Assembly (NCBI GenBank): GCA_021808445.1 | Contig: JAKBBP010000026.1 | Coordinates: 1 to 39,814 of the forward strand | From: Pseudomonadota bacterium | GTDB lineage: Bacteria > Pseudomonadota > Gammaproteobacteria > Burkholderiales > Burkholderiaceae_C | Direction of reading: 5' to 3' | Length of the DNA stretch: 39,814 nt | Part shown: positions 9,080 through 17,849 of the stretch, piece after piece | How the letters are laid out: the number at the start of each line of letters is the position of its first letter | Position numbering within the stretch: position 1 is the stretch's first letter | The notes under the pieces: model-generated | What the model was told of the DNA's origin: nothing | Databases searched by the model: none | The model's input: the letters and a program-made list of their open reading frames with translations, nothing else | Made by a program: the position numbers and the translations under genes

Positions 9080-10254
9080 CGGCCCCATCCCGCGAGCACG
9101 GAGCCTGGGACTTCGACGCCGAGCTGCGCGCGGTGGACGCCGCGCAACTGCGCCGGCACCGGCGCGTGATCGACGCCTACGACGGTGTGCGCCTGCGCAT
9201 CGACGGACGCGACATGCTCTCCTTCTGCAGCAACGATTACCTGGGGCTCGCGCAACACCCGGCGCTGGTGCAGGCCGCGCAAGAGGCCGCCGCGCGCTGG
9301 GGCGTGGGCGCCACCGCCTCGCCGGTGCTGTGCGGCCACAGTCGCGCCCACGAACAGCTCGAGCAGGAGCTGGCAGCCTTCGTCGGCCTGCCTCGCGCGC
9401 TCTCGTTCTACGCCGGCTTCCCGGCCAACGCGGGCCTGGTGCCGGCTCTGGTCGGGCGCGGCGACGCGGTGTTCTCCGACGCGCTGAACCACGCCTGCCT
9501 GATCGACGGCGCGCGTCTTTCGCGCGCCGAGATCCAGGTGTATGCGCACTGCGACGTCGATGACCTGGCACGCCGCCTGCAGGCCAGTCGCGCGCGCCGG
9601 CGACTGATCACCACGGACGCGGTGTTCAGCATGGACGGCAACGTGGCCCCCTTGCGCGAGTTGCTGGAACTGGCGGAACGCTTCGATGCGCTTTTGCTGG
9701 TGGACGACGCGCATGGATTCGGCGTGCTGGGCCCCGGCGGCGCTGGCAGCGCCGCGGAGTTCGGCCTGCGCAGCCCGCGCCTGTTGTACATGGCCACCCT
9801 GGGCAAGGCCGCCGGCGTGGCCGGCGCCTTCGTCGCGGGCTCCGAACAGGCTGTGGAATTTCTCATGCAGCGCACGCGCAGCTACATCTTCGCGACCGCC
9901 GCGCCGCCCATGATCGCCGAAACCCTGCGCGCCAGCCTGCGCGTGATCGCCGAGGAATCGTGGCGGCGGGACCGCTTGCGGGAACTGGTGCGCATGATCC
10001 GCTCGCACGAGCGTTGGCCGTCGTCGTGGCGTCTGGGCGATTCCACCACCCCCGTGCAGCCGATTGTCCTCGGCTCCAACCAGGCCGCGCTCGACGCCAT
10101 GCGCAAGCTCTGGGATCAGGGCCTGTGGGTCCCGGCCATCCGCCCGCCCACCGTTCCGGAGGGTAGCGCGCGGCTGCGCCTGAGCCTGTCGGCGGCGCAC
10201 GGAATCGACGATGTGCGGTTCCTGCTGCGCGCCATCGACAACGGGGCCGTCTGA
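9076..10254 (+). CDS. bioF: 8-amino-7-oxononanoate synthase
   Basis: BioF condenses pimeloyl-ACP (or -CoA) with alanine to KAPA, a PLP-dependent step. The 392-residue product shows [13 protein letters not shown], the [13 protein letters not shown] cofactor motif, and the Schiff-base lysine in [10 protein letters not shown]. The start is the ATG overlapping the bioD stop; the frame extends much further upstream through bioD but that is only an open shadow. bioB, the last gene of the pathway, is not in the window, and the order A-D-F differs from the A-F-D-B order I know from Burkholderia. Confidence 0.95.
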   Translation: MTAPSREHGAWDFDAELRAVDAAQLRRHRRVIDAYDGVRLRIDGRDMLSFCSNDYLGLAQHPALVQAAQEAAARWGVGATASPVLCGHSRAHEQLEQELAAFVGLPRALSFYAGFPANAGLVPALVGRGDAVFSDALNHACLIDGARLSRAEIQVYAHCDVDDLARRLQASRARRRLITTDAVFSMDGNVAPLRELLELAERFDALLLVDDAHGFGVLGPGGAGSAAEFGLRSPRLLYMATLGKAAGVAGAFVAGSEQAVEFLMQRTRSYIFATAAPPMIAETLRASLRVIAEESWRRDRLRELVRMIRSHERWPSSWRLGDSTTPVQPIVLGSNQAALDAMRKLWDQGLWVPAIRPPTVPEGSARLRLSLSAAHGIDDVRFLLRAIDNGAV

Positions 10255-10294
10255 CGCATCAAGCAAGGACTCATCGCTCGTAACTGCATGATTA

Positions 10295-10323
10295 TTCGGC
10301 CGTTTTTTCGAAAAATAGCCGAA
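10295..10323. promoter_or_regulatory. AT-rich palindrome upstream of the DUF2844 gene
   Basis: TTCGGC (10295-10300) and GCCGAA (10318-10323) flank an inner near-palindrome of T6-CG-A5. The element stands out as AT-rich in this GC-rich genome. It lies 40 bp after the bioF stop and 50 bp before the next ATG. It could be an operator or a bidirectional terminator-like hairpin; I cannot decide between them. A TCTAGA at 10342-10347 resembles an ECF-type -10 element, but the matching -35 is weak. Confidence 0.5.
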
Positions 10324-10373
10324 AATTCCACTCGGATTGGGTCTAGAGTCTGCTCCATCCACAAGGAGCCGTC

Positions 10374-10880
10374 ATGCACCCGCTATCCGTCCATCCTTCT
10401 CTTCGAGCGCGCGCCTGGCTGGGCGCCATGGTCGCCCTGGCAGCCGCCATGCCCCTTGCGCCCTGCGCCTGGGCATCACTCGGCGACTCGACTTCCAGCG
10501 CGTTGCGCGACGGCGCCTGGAAATCCCAGGCACGCGTAGCCGCCGGCGCGGCCGGCGCCTGGGTCACCGACACGGCCGTGCGCACGCCAGACCAGGTGCT
10601 GGTGCACGAGTACTCCGGAGCCGACGGCAGGATCTTTGCCCTTTCCTGGAGCGGACCGACGGTCCCCGACCTGCAAGGCCTCTACGCAGATTCCTTTCCG
10701 GCCTACGCGGCCTGGAGACAGACCCATCCGTCGCTGTCGCTCGACGCCCCGGTCGAGGTTCGAAGCGCGAGCATCGTCGCGTATCTGGGCGGCCACATGG
10801 GCGCGTTCTCGGGATCAGCCTATGTGCCGGCGCTGGTTCCCGGCGGCGTCGATCTGGCCCGCCTGAACGTCACCCCCTGA
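10374..10880 (+). CDS. DUF2844 family exported protein
   Basis: A 168-residue protein with a clear Sec signal peptide: basic RARAW, a hydrophobic core (about 17-33) and a likely cleavage after AWA before SLGD. The mature part (ALRDGAWKS, VHEYSGADGRIFALSWSGPTVPDLQGLYADSFPAY, GGHMGAFSGSAYVPALVP) matches my memory of DUF2844, a periplasmic Burkholderiales family with no known function. AAGGAG precedes the ATG. The next gene on the same strand, 88 bp on, is a DUF3443 lipoprotein, its usual partner. The family is inferred by recognition, and no function can be assigned. Confidence 0.75.
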   Translation: MHPLSVHPSLRARAWLGAMVALAAAMPLAPCAWASLGDSTSSALRDGAWKSQARVAAGAAGAWVTDTAVRTPDQVLVHEYSGADGRIFALSWSGPTVPDLQGLYADSFPAYAAWRQTHPSLSLDAPVEVRSASIVAYLGGHMGAFSGSAYVPALVPGGVDLARLNVTP

Positions 10881-10968
10881 TCCGCGCCCGAGCGCCCGCT
10901 CGCACCCGAATACCCCAGTTCCGAGGCCTTGCCGAGGTGCCGTGGTCCCACATTGAACGAGTCCCGCC

Positions 10969-12189
10969 ATGAATCCATCCCCGAGCATCCGCACGTTCCT
11001 GTTCACGGCCTCGCTGGGCTTGCCGCTCCTGCTGGCCGCCTGCGGGGGAGGAGGTGGTTCCACCTCGTCGTCGACTACCAGTTCCACGACCTCCTCCAAC
11101 CAGTTGGCGATCACCGTGGAGCAGAACCCCGACGTGACCGCCATCAACCCGGCCGTCATCACGACCGACATTCCCTACGCCACCGTGACGGTGTGCGATT
11201 CCTCGAACAACTGCCAGACCATCTCCCACGTGACCGTGGACACCGGCTCCTACGGTCTGCGCCTGCTGCAAAGCGCACTCACCTCGGTGAACCTGCCGCT
11301 GGATACCACCTCCTCGGGCCAGGACCTCGCGGAGTGCGCGATCTTCGGCAGCGGCTATACCTGGGGCGGAGTCGCCCACGCGGTCGTCAAGCTGGCCGGG
11401 GAAACCACCACCTCGATCCCCATCGAGATCATCAACGCCACGGGGCTGCCCGCCGCGCCGTCGGCATGCACCGCCAAGGCTTCGACCGACGCGGGCACGC
11501 TCTCCGTGTTGCACTCCAACGGCGTCCTGGGCATCGGTCCCATCATCGCCGACAACAGTAACTATTTCAGCTGCAGCTCGAGCACGTGCACCGCGCTGAC
11601 CACGACGCTTGCCACTTCGGCGATGGTCTCCAACCCGGTGGCCTTCTTCACCAGCTCCGACACCAACGGCATCGTGTTCCAGCTTCCGGCCATCTCGGCC
11701 AGCGGCGCCGCCACGGCTTCGGGCACCGTCACCTTCGGCGTCGGCACGCAATCCGACAACTCGGTCAGCGGCTATACGGTCATTCCGCTCGACAGCGTGG
11801 GCCACATGACGGCGACGGCCGGTGGCACGAGCTACACGTCCTCCTATATCGACAGCGGCTCGAGCATGTACGGAGGGCCCTTCAACGTCCCCTACAACAG
11901 CTCGACCAACTTCTTCTCGCCCACCTCGTTGCAGCAGATCCCCATCGTGCTGACAGCCAATAGCGGAACCAGCACCACGTCCTACAGCTCGACGGTGGAC
12001 CTGGCGTCCTACTCCTCGCTGAATCTCAGCCCGAGCCTGGTGGCCTTCAACGACGTGGGCATGTACGTGCCCAGCACCACCAGCTTGGCCCTGGGGTTGC
12101 CCTTCTTCTTCGGCAAGACCATCGCCTGGGTCTTCCAAGGCAAGTCGAGCAGCGCCGGCACCGGCCCCCTGAACGCCATCGCACCCTGA
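10969..12189 (+). CDS. DUF3443 family lipoprotein with pepsin-like DTGS/DSGS motifs
   Basis: A 406-residue lipoprotein. The signal peptide ends in the lipobox LLLAAC with C25 as the lipidated residue, followed by Gly5 and a Ser/Thr linker (31-43). The domain opens with NQLAITVEQ and holds a VTVDTGSYGLRLL motif (D91-T-G-S) and a second YIDSGSSMYGG motif (D295-S-G-S). Two D-[TS]-G-S motifs about 200 residues apart are the layout of bilobal pepsin-type aspartic proteases; the family is described only as DUF3443. Ser, Thr and Gly are abundant, as in secreted beta-sheet proteins. It is probably co-expressed with the DUF2844 gene. Protease activity is inference. Confidence 0.75.
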   Translation: MNPSPSIRTFLFTASLGLPLLLAACGGGGGSTSSSTTSSTTSSNQLAITVEQNPDVTAINPAVITTDIPYATVTVCDSSNNCQTISHVTVDTGSYGLRLLQSALTSVNLPLDTTSSGQDLAECAIFGSGYTWGGVAHAVVKLAGETTTSIPIEIINATGLPAAPSACTAKASTDAGTLSVLHSNGVLGIGPIIADNSNYFSCSSSTCTALTTTLATSAMVSNPVAFFTSSDTNGIVFQLPAISASGAATASGTVTFGVGTQSDNSVSGYTVIPLDSVGHMTATAGGTSYTSSYIDSGSSMYGGPFNVPYNSSTNFFSPTSLQQIPIVLTANSGTSTTSYSSTVDLASYSSLNLSPSLVAFNDVGMYVPSTTSLALGLPFFFGKTIAWVFQGKSSSAGTGPLNAIAP

Positions 12190-12218
12190 GCCCGTGCCCC
12201 GCGCCGCGATGTCCCGGC

Positions 12219-13286
12219 TCAGCCTGGGTGCGCGGCGCGCGGCCACGCCAGCACGTCGCGCACGGCAAGCCGCAGCCGCACGCGCACGCCGGGGCCGAGC
12301 GCGCGGGCCTCGACCTCGCTCCAGCTCGCTCCCAGCCACAGCAGCGCCTGCCCGCATCGCACTCCCAGCAGCACGTGCCCGGCCTGCGCGATGAACTGCT
12401 CGACGGTCCCGGACAGGAGCTGGATGCCATCGGGCGCCGGCGCGGCCGCCTCCGCGCCCAGTGGCGCGGCATCGGCCAGGCGCAGACTCTCCGCGCCCAC
12501 CGCCCAGTCCACCACCGTGCCCGGGCGCAGGTCCTCGGGCAGGGGCGCGCGCAGCTGGCCTTCCCCCTGGTCCCAGTCGAGCAGCCCGATGCCGTCGACG
12601 CCCGGCGCCGCCTGCACACGCGCATGGAAGCGATTGCGAAGGCCCAGCAGCGCGGCCGCGCGCAGGCACGCCGGCCGCGCGAAAACCTCCCGCGGCGGCC
12701 CTTGCTGCAGCACCTTGCGCCCGCCCAGCAACACCACCCAGTCGGCCATCGCCGCCACATGCGCGTCGTGCGTGGCCGCCAGAGCGGGCATATCCAGCGC
12801 ATGCATGCGCGCGACCAGCTCGGACAGGACCTCCTCGCGCGTGGCGGCGTCCAGCGCCGACGTGGGCTCGTCCAGCAACAGCAGGCGCGGTCGGCGCGCC
12901 AGCGCACGCGCCAGCGCCACGCGCTGCTGCTGCCCGCCGGACAACTGCCCGGGCCTGCGCTGGGCCCATGGCGTCAGGCCCACGGCCTCGAGCAGTTCGA
13001 GCGCCTGCGCGCGGTGTCCCCGCAGCGAACCGCCGAGCGCATACGCCACGTTTTCCCAGGCACTCAGATGGGGAAACAGTGCATAGCCCTGCGGCAGGTA
13101 GCCCACGGGACGATGCTGCGGAGGCAGCGAGCCGAAGGGCTCGCCGCGGCTGGGCACCAGCCCGGCCAGCGCCTTCAGCGTGGTGCTCTTGCCCTCGCCG
13201 CTGGCACCCAGAAGCGCCGTGAAGCCGCGCACGTCGAAGGCCAGGCGCAGGGCCAGGGGTTGGCGAACCTCCAGTTCCACCCTCAT
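12219..13286 (-). CDS. modC: Molybdate-type ABC transporter ATP-binding protein
   Basis: A 355-residue ABC ATPase, the energy subunit of a molybdate/tungstate importer at the inner membrane. It has the Walker A motif GASGEGKST, the Q-loop [12 protein letters not shown], the signature LSGGQQQR, Walker [10 protein letters not shown] and the H-loop THDAH. The C-terminal 100 residues form a TOBE/MOP-like domain ([19 protein letters not shown]), as in ModC. Its ATG overlaps the modB stop codon (13283-13286), which implies translational coupling. Sulfate or thiosulfate import cannot be excluded by sequence alone. Confidence 0.85.
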   Translation of the reverse strand: MRVELEVRQPLALRLAFDVRGFTALLGASGEGKSTTLKALAGLVPSRGEPFGSLPPQHRPVGYLPQGYALFPHLSAWENVAYALGGSLRGHRAQALELLEAVGLTPWAQRRPGQLSGGQQQRVALARALARRPRLLLLDEPTSALDAATREEVLSELVARMHALDMPALAATHDAHVAAMADWVVLLGGRKVLQQGPPREVFARPACLRAAALLGLRNRFHARVQAAPGVDGIGLLDWDQGEGQLRAPLPEDLRPGTVVDWAVGAESLRLADAAPLGAEAAAPAPDGIQLLSGTVEQFIAQAGHVLLGVRCGQALLWLGASWSEVEARALGPGVRVRLRLAVRDVLAWPRAAHPG

Positions 13287-14065
13287 GCGCGGCCCCCGGC
13301 CCGGCGTGACCAGAGGCCCCCGAGCAGCGGCAGCGGCAGGCCCACGGCAAAGAACAGCCACAGCAGCGGGTACACCGCCGACATGCCCGTATCCTGCAGA
13401 TTCACCCACAGTCGCACCGGGATGCCCTGGGGGTAGTAGGCCACGATCAGCACCACGCCGAACTCGCCCAGCGCGCGCACCCACGCCAGCGCCAGCGCCG
13501 CGCCCAGGCCCAGCCCGGCCAGGGGCAGCGTGATGCGCACGAAGGTTCGGCTCGCCGACTGCCCCAGGCTCAGCGACATCTGTTCCAGCTCGCGCGGCAC
13601 CCCCTCGAAGGCCGTGCGCGCGGCCACGATGAAATACGGCGCGCTGGCGTAGACCTGCGCCAGTACGAAGGCCGCCGGCGTATTGGTCAGGACCAGCCCG
13701 GCGTGGCCCAGTGGGCGCCCAAGCCAGCCGTAGGGTCCGAAGGTGATGCTCAACAGCAGGCCCATGGCCAGCGGCGGGGTCAGCAGCGGCAGGAGCACCA
13801 GGATGTCGCAGATCCACTTGCCGGCGAAATCGCGGCGTGCAAGCAGCCAGGCCGCCGGCGTGCCCAGCAGCGCCACCACCACCATGGCCAGCGCGGTGTA
13901 GAGCAGCGAAGTGCTGACGGCCGCGCCGTCTCCGGGCTGCAGATGCAGGCCCGGCCACGGTGTGCTCAGCACCAGTCCGGCGAAAGGCAGGGCCAGCGTG
14001 GTCAGCGCCGCCAGACCCAGCGCGGTCACGAACAGCGCGCGGCGCGCACTCAGTCGCCGGCGCAT
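13283..14065 (-). CDS. modB: Molybdate-type ABC transporter permease
   Basis: A 260-residue permease with about six hydrophobic segments and the EAA loop ([26 protein letters not shown]) that contacts the ATPase, followed by [12 protein letters not shown], the ModB/CysT signature. It starts 16 bp inside the 3' end of the MHS symporter gene and ends overlapping modC. The periplasmic binding protein gene modA is absent from both sides, which is unusual for a mod operon. Substrate is inferred from similarity to ModB. Confidence 0.85.
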   Translation of the reverse strand: MRRRLSARRALFVTALGLAALTTLALPFAGLVLSTPWPGLHLQPGDGAAVSTSLLYTALAMVVVALLGTPAAWLLARRDFAGKWICDILVLLPLLTPPLAMGLLLSITFGPYGWLGRPLGHAGLVLTNTPAAFVLAQVYASAPYFIVAARTAFEGVPRELEQMSLSLGQSASRTFVRITLPLAGLGLGAALALAWVRALGEFGVVLIVAYYPQGIPVRLWVNLQDTGMSAVYPLLWLFFAVGLPLPLLGGLWSRRAGGRA

Positions 14066-15705
14066 AGGTCGGTTCCACGGGTCTCGGGCAGCAGCAACAC
14101 GCCGACCAGGAAACTACCGGCGGCCACGATCACCGGATACCACAGTCCGTGGTAGATGCCGCCGTCGTGGGCCACCAGCGCGAAGGCAATCGTCGGCACC
14201 AGGCCTCCGAACCAGCCGTTTCCCAGGTTGTAGGGCAGGCCCATCGAGGTGTAGCGGATGCGCGTGGGAAACAACTCCACCAGGCTGGCCGCGATGGGCC
14301 CGTAGACCAGCGCCACGTCAGCCACCAGCAGGGTCAGGATGAGCACCACCAGCGGGCGGTTCACCTGCCTCGGATCCGCCCGCCGAGGGTAGCCGGCGGC
14401 GCTCACCGCGTCTCGCAAGGCCTGGCGCAGTGATTGCTGGCGCTGCGACAGCTCGAGCTCGGACATGCCACCCGCATTGAAGGACGCCACGCTTCGTCCA
14501 CCGACCTCGATGCGCGCCGTGCCCCGCGCGTCCTGTCGCCGATAGTTGACCGCCACGTCGCTCAGCGCCTGCTTGGCGATGTCGCAGGAATGCGTGAAGG
14601 GCCTTCCGGCATCGGAGCGCAAGGGAAAGGAGCAATCGGCGGGATCGGCCAGCAGCACCACCGGATGACGCGCCATGGCACGCGCCAGCGTGGGATTGGC
14701 GGCGGCCGTGAGAGCATGAAACATCGGAAAGTAGCCTAGCGCCGCCAGGAGGCAGCCCGACAGCATCACCGGGCGCCGCCCCACGCGATCCGACAGGCGA
14801 CCGAACAGCCAGAACAGCGGAATCGCCAGCACCAGCGAGATGCCGATGAGCACCCCGGCCAGCCCGCCATCGACCTTGAGCGTATGGGTCAGGAACACCA
14901 GTACATAGAACTGGCCCGTATACCAGATGACCCCCTGGCCCGCGGTCATGCCGAACAGCGCCACCATCACCCTCCGGAAATTGGGTCCGCGCCCCAGGGC
15001 CTCCGAAAGCGGCGCCTTGGACGTGCGCCCGGCGCGCCGGATGCGCACGAAGGCGGGTGACTCGTTCAGGCGCAGCCGCATCCACACCGACACCGCCAGC
15101 AGCGCGCTGGAAGCCAGGAACGGCAGGCGCCAGCCCCAGGCGGCGAAGGCCTCGTCACCCAGCAGACGACGCAGCCCCACGTTGACCAGCAGGGAAAACA
15201 GCAGTCCCAGCGTGGCGGTGGTCTGCAGCCATGAGGTGTAGGCCCCCCGGGATGCGCGCGGCGCGTATTCGCCCACGTAGGTGGCGGCCCCCCCATACTC
15301 CCCGCCCAGCGCCAGGCCCTGCAGCAGGCGAAGCGCCACCAGGATCATCGGCGCGGCCACGCCGATGCTGGCATAGCCGGGCAGCAGGCCCGCGATGAAG
15401 GTGGACAGTCCCATCAACAGGATGGTCACGAGAAAGGTGTACTTGCGGCCGATGAGATCGCCCAGCCTCCCGAACAGCAGCGCGCCGAAGGGGCGCACCA
15501 GGAAACCCGAGGCGAAGGCCAGCAGCGCGAAGATGAAGGCCGAACCCCGGTCCAGCCCGGCGAAGAACTCGTCGCCGATGATCCCGGCCAGGGAGCCGTA
15601 GAGGTAGAAGTCGTACCACTCGAACACCGTGCCCAGCGCCGAGGCGACGAGCACGCGGCGCTGCTCCGGGCTCAGGCCGGCGGGAGCGGGCAGCGGCGCG
15701 GACAT
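14050..15705 (-). CDS. MHS-family (metabolite:H+ symporter) MFS transporter
   Basis: A 551-residue inner-membrane protein of the major facilitator superfamily. The start [21 protein letters not shown] leads to [16 protein letters not shown], the MHS-family hallmark, then [18 protein letters not shown] between helices 2 and 3 and [15 protein letters not shown]. Typical substrates are organic acids such as citrate, oxoglutarate, shikimate or proline betaine; this one cannot be told. A hydrophilic insert of about 105 residues (about 338-444) with two Cys separates helices in the second half; I recall a similar insert in other Burkholderiales MHS members. The 3' end overlaps modB by 16 bp. Confidence 0.88.
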   Translation of the reverse strand: MSAPLPAPAGLSPEQRRVLVASALGTVFEWYDFYLYGSLAGIIGDEFFAGLDRGSAFIFALLAFASGFLVRPFGALLFGRLGDLIGRKYTFLVTILLMGLSTFIAGLLPGYASIGVAAPMILVALRLLQGLALGGEYGGAATYVGEYAPRASRGAYTSWLQTTATLGLLFSLLVNVGLRRLLGDEAFAAWGWRLPFLASSALLAVSVWMRLRLNESPAFVRIRRAGRTSKAPLSEALGRGPNFRRVMVALFGMTAGQGVIWYTGQFYVLVFLTHTLKVDGGLAGVLIGISLVLAIPLFWLFGRLSDRVGRRPVMLSGCLLAALGYFPMFHALTAAANPTLARAMARHPVVLLADPADCSFPLRSDAGRPFTHSCDIAKQALSDVAVNYRRQDARGTARIEVGGRSVASFNAGGMSELELSQRQQSLRQALRDAVSAAGYPRRADPRQVNRPLVVLILTLLVADVALVYGPIAASLVELFPTRIRYTSMGLPYNLGNGWFGGLVPTIAFALVAHDGGIYHGLWYPVIVAAGSFLVGVLLLPETRGTDLCAGD

Positions 15706-15713
15706 GGACGGGT

Positions 15714-16031
15714 TCAAACGCCCCACACCACCGGAGTGTCCGCCTCGAGGCTGCGCTTGAGCAGCTGGACGAAGGGCCAGGCGCGCTGGCGCAGGGTGAC
15801 GGCCTGGCCCGAAGCCGGCGCCGCGCCTTGCGCTGCGGCGTCCCCGCCACCGCGCAGCGCTTCGTCCTGGTCCACCGCGGCCTGCAAGGCGGCGATGGCA
15901 CGCGCCATGTCGGCCGGCTCGATGATGCCCTGCGGGCCCGGCGCCTTGCCGATGATGCCCAGGATGCGCTCGGCGGGCCCCTGGTTCATGAACAGGTCGG
16001 AATCGGCGCGGGAACGAAACTTGTACATCAT
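15714..16031 (-). CDS. DUF1840 family small protein
   Basis: A 105-residue soluble protein starting MMYKFRSRADSDLFMNQGPAERIL and ending AWPFVQLLKRSLEADTPVVWGV. These ends match DUF1840, a proteobacterial family of unknown function. The middle is a helical region rich in Ala and acidic residues (IEPADMARAIAALQAAVDQDE). Two adjacent ATGs (16031 and 16028) could each be the start. The gene ends 8 bp before the start of the MHS transporter, so it heads the minus-strand cluster that ends with modC. It is divergent from cydA. Confidence 0.8.
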   Translation of the reverse strand: MMYKFRSRADSDLFMNQGPAERILGIIGKAPGPQGIIEPADMARAIAALQAAVDQDEALRGGGDAAAQGAAPASGQAVTLRQRAWPFVQLLKRSLEADTPVVWGV

Positions 16032-16248
16032 GGCTCGAAGCGGCACGGCCGCGGCTGGGAAGGCATGTGCGCAGCATAAAGGCCTTGCGCCCCGGCAACC
16101 AGCGGCGCCGACCCGGGCAAGCGGGCCGGCTACGTACCCATGCATCCCTGTCGGGATCCAGGAAACCTTCGGACCGCGCTGCCGACGCGGCCGATCTGCC
16201 CTAAGGTGCGCCCAGGGCCTGCCCCCGAACCGCCTCCTGACCCCACCG

Positions 16249-17805
16249 ATGATCGATCCCGTCGTGGTCCTGCTGTCGCGCTGGCAATTCGCGGCCACCG
16301 CGCTGTACCACTTCCTGTTCGTGCCCCTCACGCTGGGGCTGGGCTTCCTGCTCGCCGCCATCGAGACCGTGTACGTCCTCGGCGGGCGCGAGGTGCACCG
16401 TCGCATGGTCGAGTTCTGGAGCAAGCTGTTCCTGGTGAACTTCGCGCTGGGCGTGGCCACCGGCCTGACCCTGGAATTCGAATTCGGCACCAACTGGGCC
16501 TTCTATTCCACCTTCGTCGGCGACGTCTTCGGCGCGCCACTGGCCATCGAGGCGCTGATGGCCTTTTTCCTGGAATCCACCTTTGTCGGGCTCATGGTCT
16601 TCGGCTGGAAGCGCCTGAGTCGCATGCAGCACCTGGTGGTCACCTACCTGGTGGCGCTGGGCGCCAACCTGTCGGCGCTGTGGATCCTGGTCGCCAACGC
16701 CTTCATGCAGGACCCGCAGGGCGCGCACTTCGACCCGCTGACCATGCGCATGGAACTGGCCAGCCTGCCCGCGCTGCTGTTCAGCGAGGAGGCGCAGGCC
16801 AAGTTCGTGCACACCAGCCTGGCCGGCTACGTCACCGCGGCGGTCTACGTGATGGGCATCAGCGCCTGGTACATGCTGCGCGAGCGCCACATGGCGCTGG
16901 CCCGCCGGTCCTTCCGCGTGGCAACCCTGTTCGGCGTGCTGTCCTGCGCCGGCGTCATCACCCTGGGCGACGCGCTGGGCTATGTCGGAGGCCACGCCCA
17001 GCCCGCCAAGCTGGCCGCGATGGAGGCCGCCTGGTCCACCGAGCCCGCGCCAGCCGCCTTCAACGCCGTCGCCTGGCCCGACCAGACGCGGCAGGACAAC
17101 CGCTACGCACTGCGCATTCCCTATCTGCTCACCCCGCTGGTCACCCACACGCTGCACCAGCCGGTGACCGGCGCGCGCGAGCTGGTGGTCGCGAACGAGC
17201 AGCGCGCGCGCGATGGCCTGCTGGCAGTCGGCGCGCTGCGCCAGCTGGCAACCGACCCGCAGGACGCCCAGGCACTCGCGACCTTCGAGCAGCACCAGCA
17301 CAACCTGGGCTTCGGCCTTCTGGCCCAGCGCTACGCGCCCGATGGCGACCCCTCGCGCCTGGGCGAGGCCGAGCTGCACCGAGCAGCGCTCGACAGCGTG
17401 CCCGACGTGTTCGCGGTGTTCTGGAGCTTCCGGCTGATGGTGGCCATCGCCCTGGGTCTGTTCGCCTACTGCCTGCTGGCACTGATCTACACCTTGCGCG
17501 ACCAGGTTCACCGGCGGCGCTGGTTCCTGCGCCTGGCTCCCTGCATGATCCCGCTGCCCTTCCTGGCCAGCGAATGCGGCTGGCTCACCGCCGAGCTGGG
17601 ACGCCAGCCCTGGACGGTGTACGAGCTCCTGCCCACGTGGATGAGCGCCTCGGGGCACAGCGTGGGAGAGCTCGGCTTCTCGCTGGCCGTGTTCACGGCG
17701 CTGTACACCGCCTTCCTGGTGATCGATGCGGTGCTGCAGTTCCGCCTCGTGCGCAGCGGTCCGCAGGAGGGCGACCGGGCCACACCGATGCGCGGAGCGC
17801 ACTGA
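16249..17805 (+). CDS. cydA: Cytochrome bd ubiquinol oxidase subunit I
   Basis: CydA carries the quinol site and all three hemes of the high-affinity bd oxidase in the inner membrane. The 518-residue protein aligns with E. coli CydA along its whole length: H21 (heme b595 side) in LYHFLFVPLTLG, the Glu pair in APLAIEALMAFFLEST, H188 and M397 as heme b558 ligands, the Q-loop residues in KLAAMEAAW, and GRQPW near the C-terminus. The Q-loop is of the long E. coli type. The ATG at 16249 starts MIDPVVVLLSRWQF. The upstream 217 bp shared with the divergent DUF1840 gene show no FNR-type site that I can see. Confidence 0.97.
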   Translation: MIDPVVVLLSRWQFAATALYHFLFVPLTLGLGFLLAAIETVYVLGGREVHRRMVEFWSKLFLVNFALGVATGLTLEFEFGTNWAFYSTFVGDVFGAPLAIEALMAFFLESTFVGLMVFGWKRLSRMQHLVVTYLVALGANLSALWILVANAFMQDPQGAHFDPLTMRMELASLPALLFSEEAQAKFVHTSLAGYVTAAVYVMGISAWYMLRERHMALARRSFRVATLFGVLSCAGVITLGDALGYVGGHAQPAKLAAMEAAWSTEPAPAAFNAVAWPDQTRQDNRYALRIPYLLTPLVTHTLHQPVTGARELVVANEQRARDGLLAVGALRQLATDPQDAQALATFEQHQHNLGFGLLAQRYAPDGDPSRLGEAELHRAALDSVPDVFAVFWSFRLMVAIALGLFAYCLLALIYTLRDQVHRRRWFLRLAPCMIPLPFLASECGWLTAELGRQPWTVYELLPTWMSASGHSVGELGFSLAVFTALYTAFLVIDAVLQFRLVRSGPQEGDRATPMRGAH

Positions 17806-17849
17806 GGCGGTGGCACCTCACGCCGCGAAGCCCCCGCTGCCCGACCGCC

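Noticed and set aside
10870..13350. A long minus-strand frame (826 codons) spanning the DUF3443 gene and modC.
   Set aside because: It has Gly/Ala/Arg-rich low-complexity translation and overlaps clear genes on both strands; a shadow frame.
14372..14694. The hydrophilic block in the MHS transporter as a domain fusion or inserted gene.
   Set aside because: It is in frame, flanked by intact helices, and resembles an insert I recall from other Burkholderiales members of the family.
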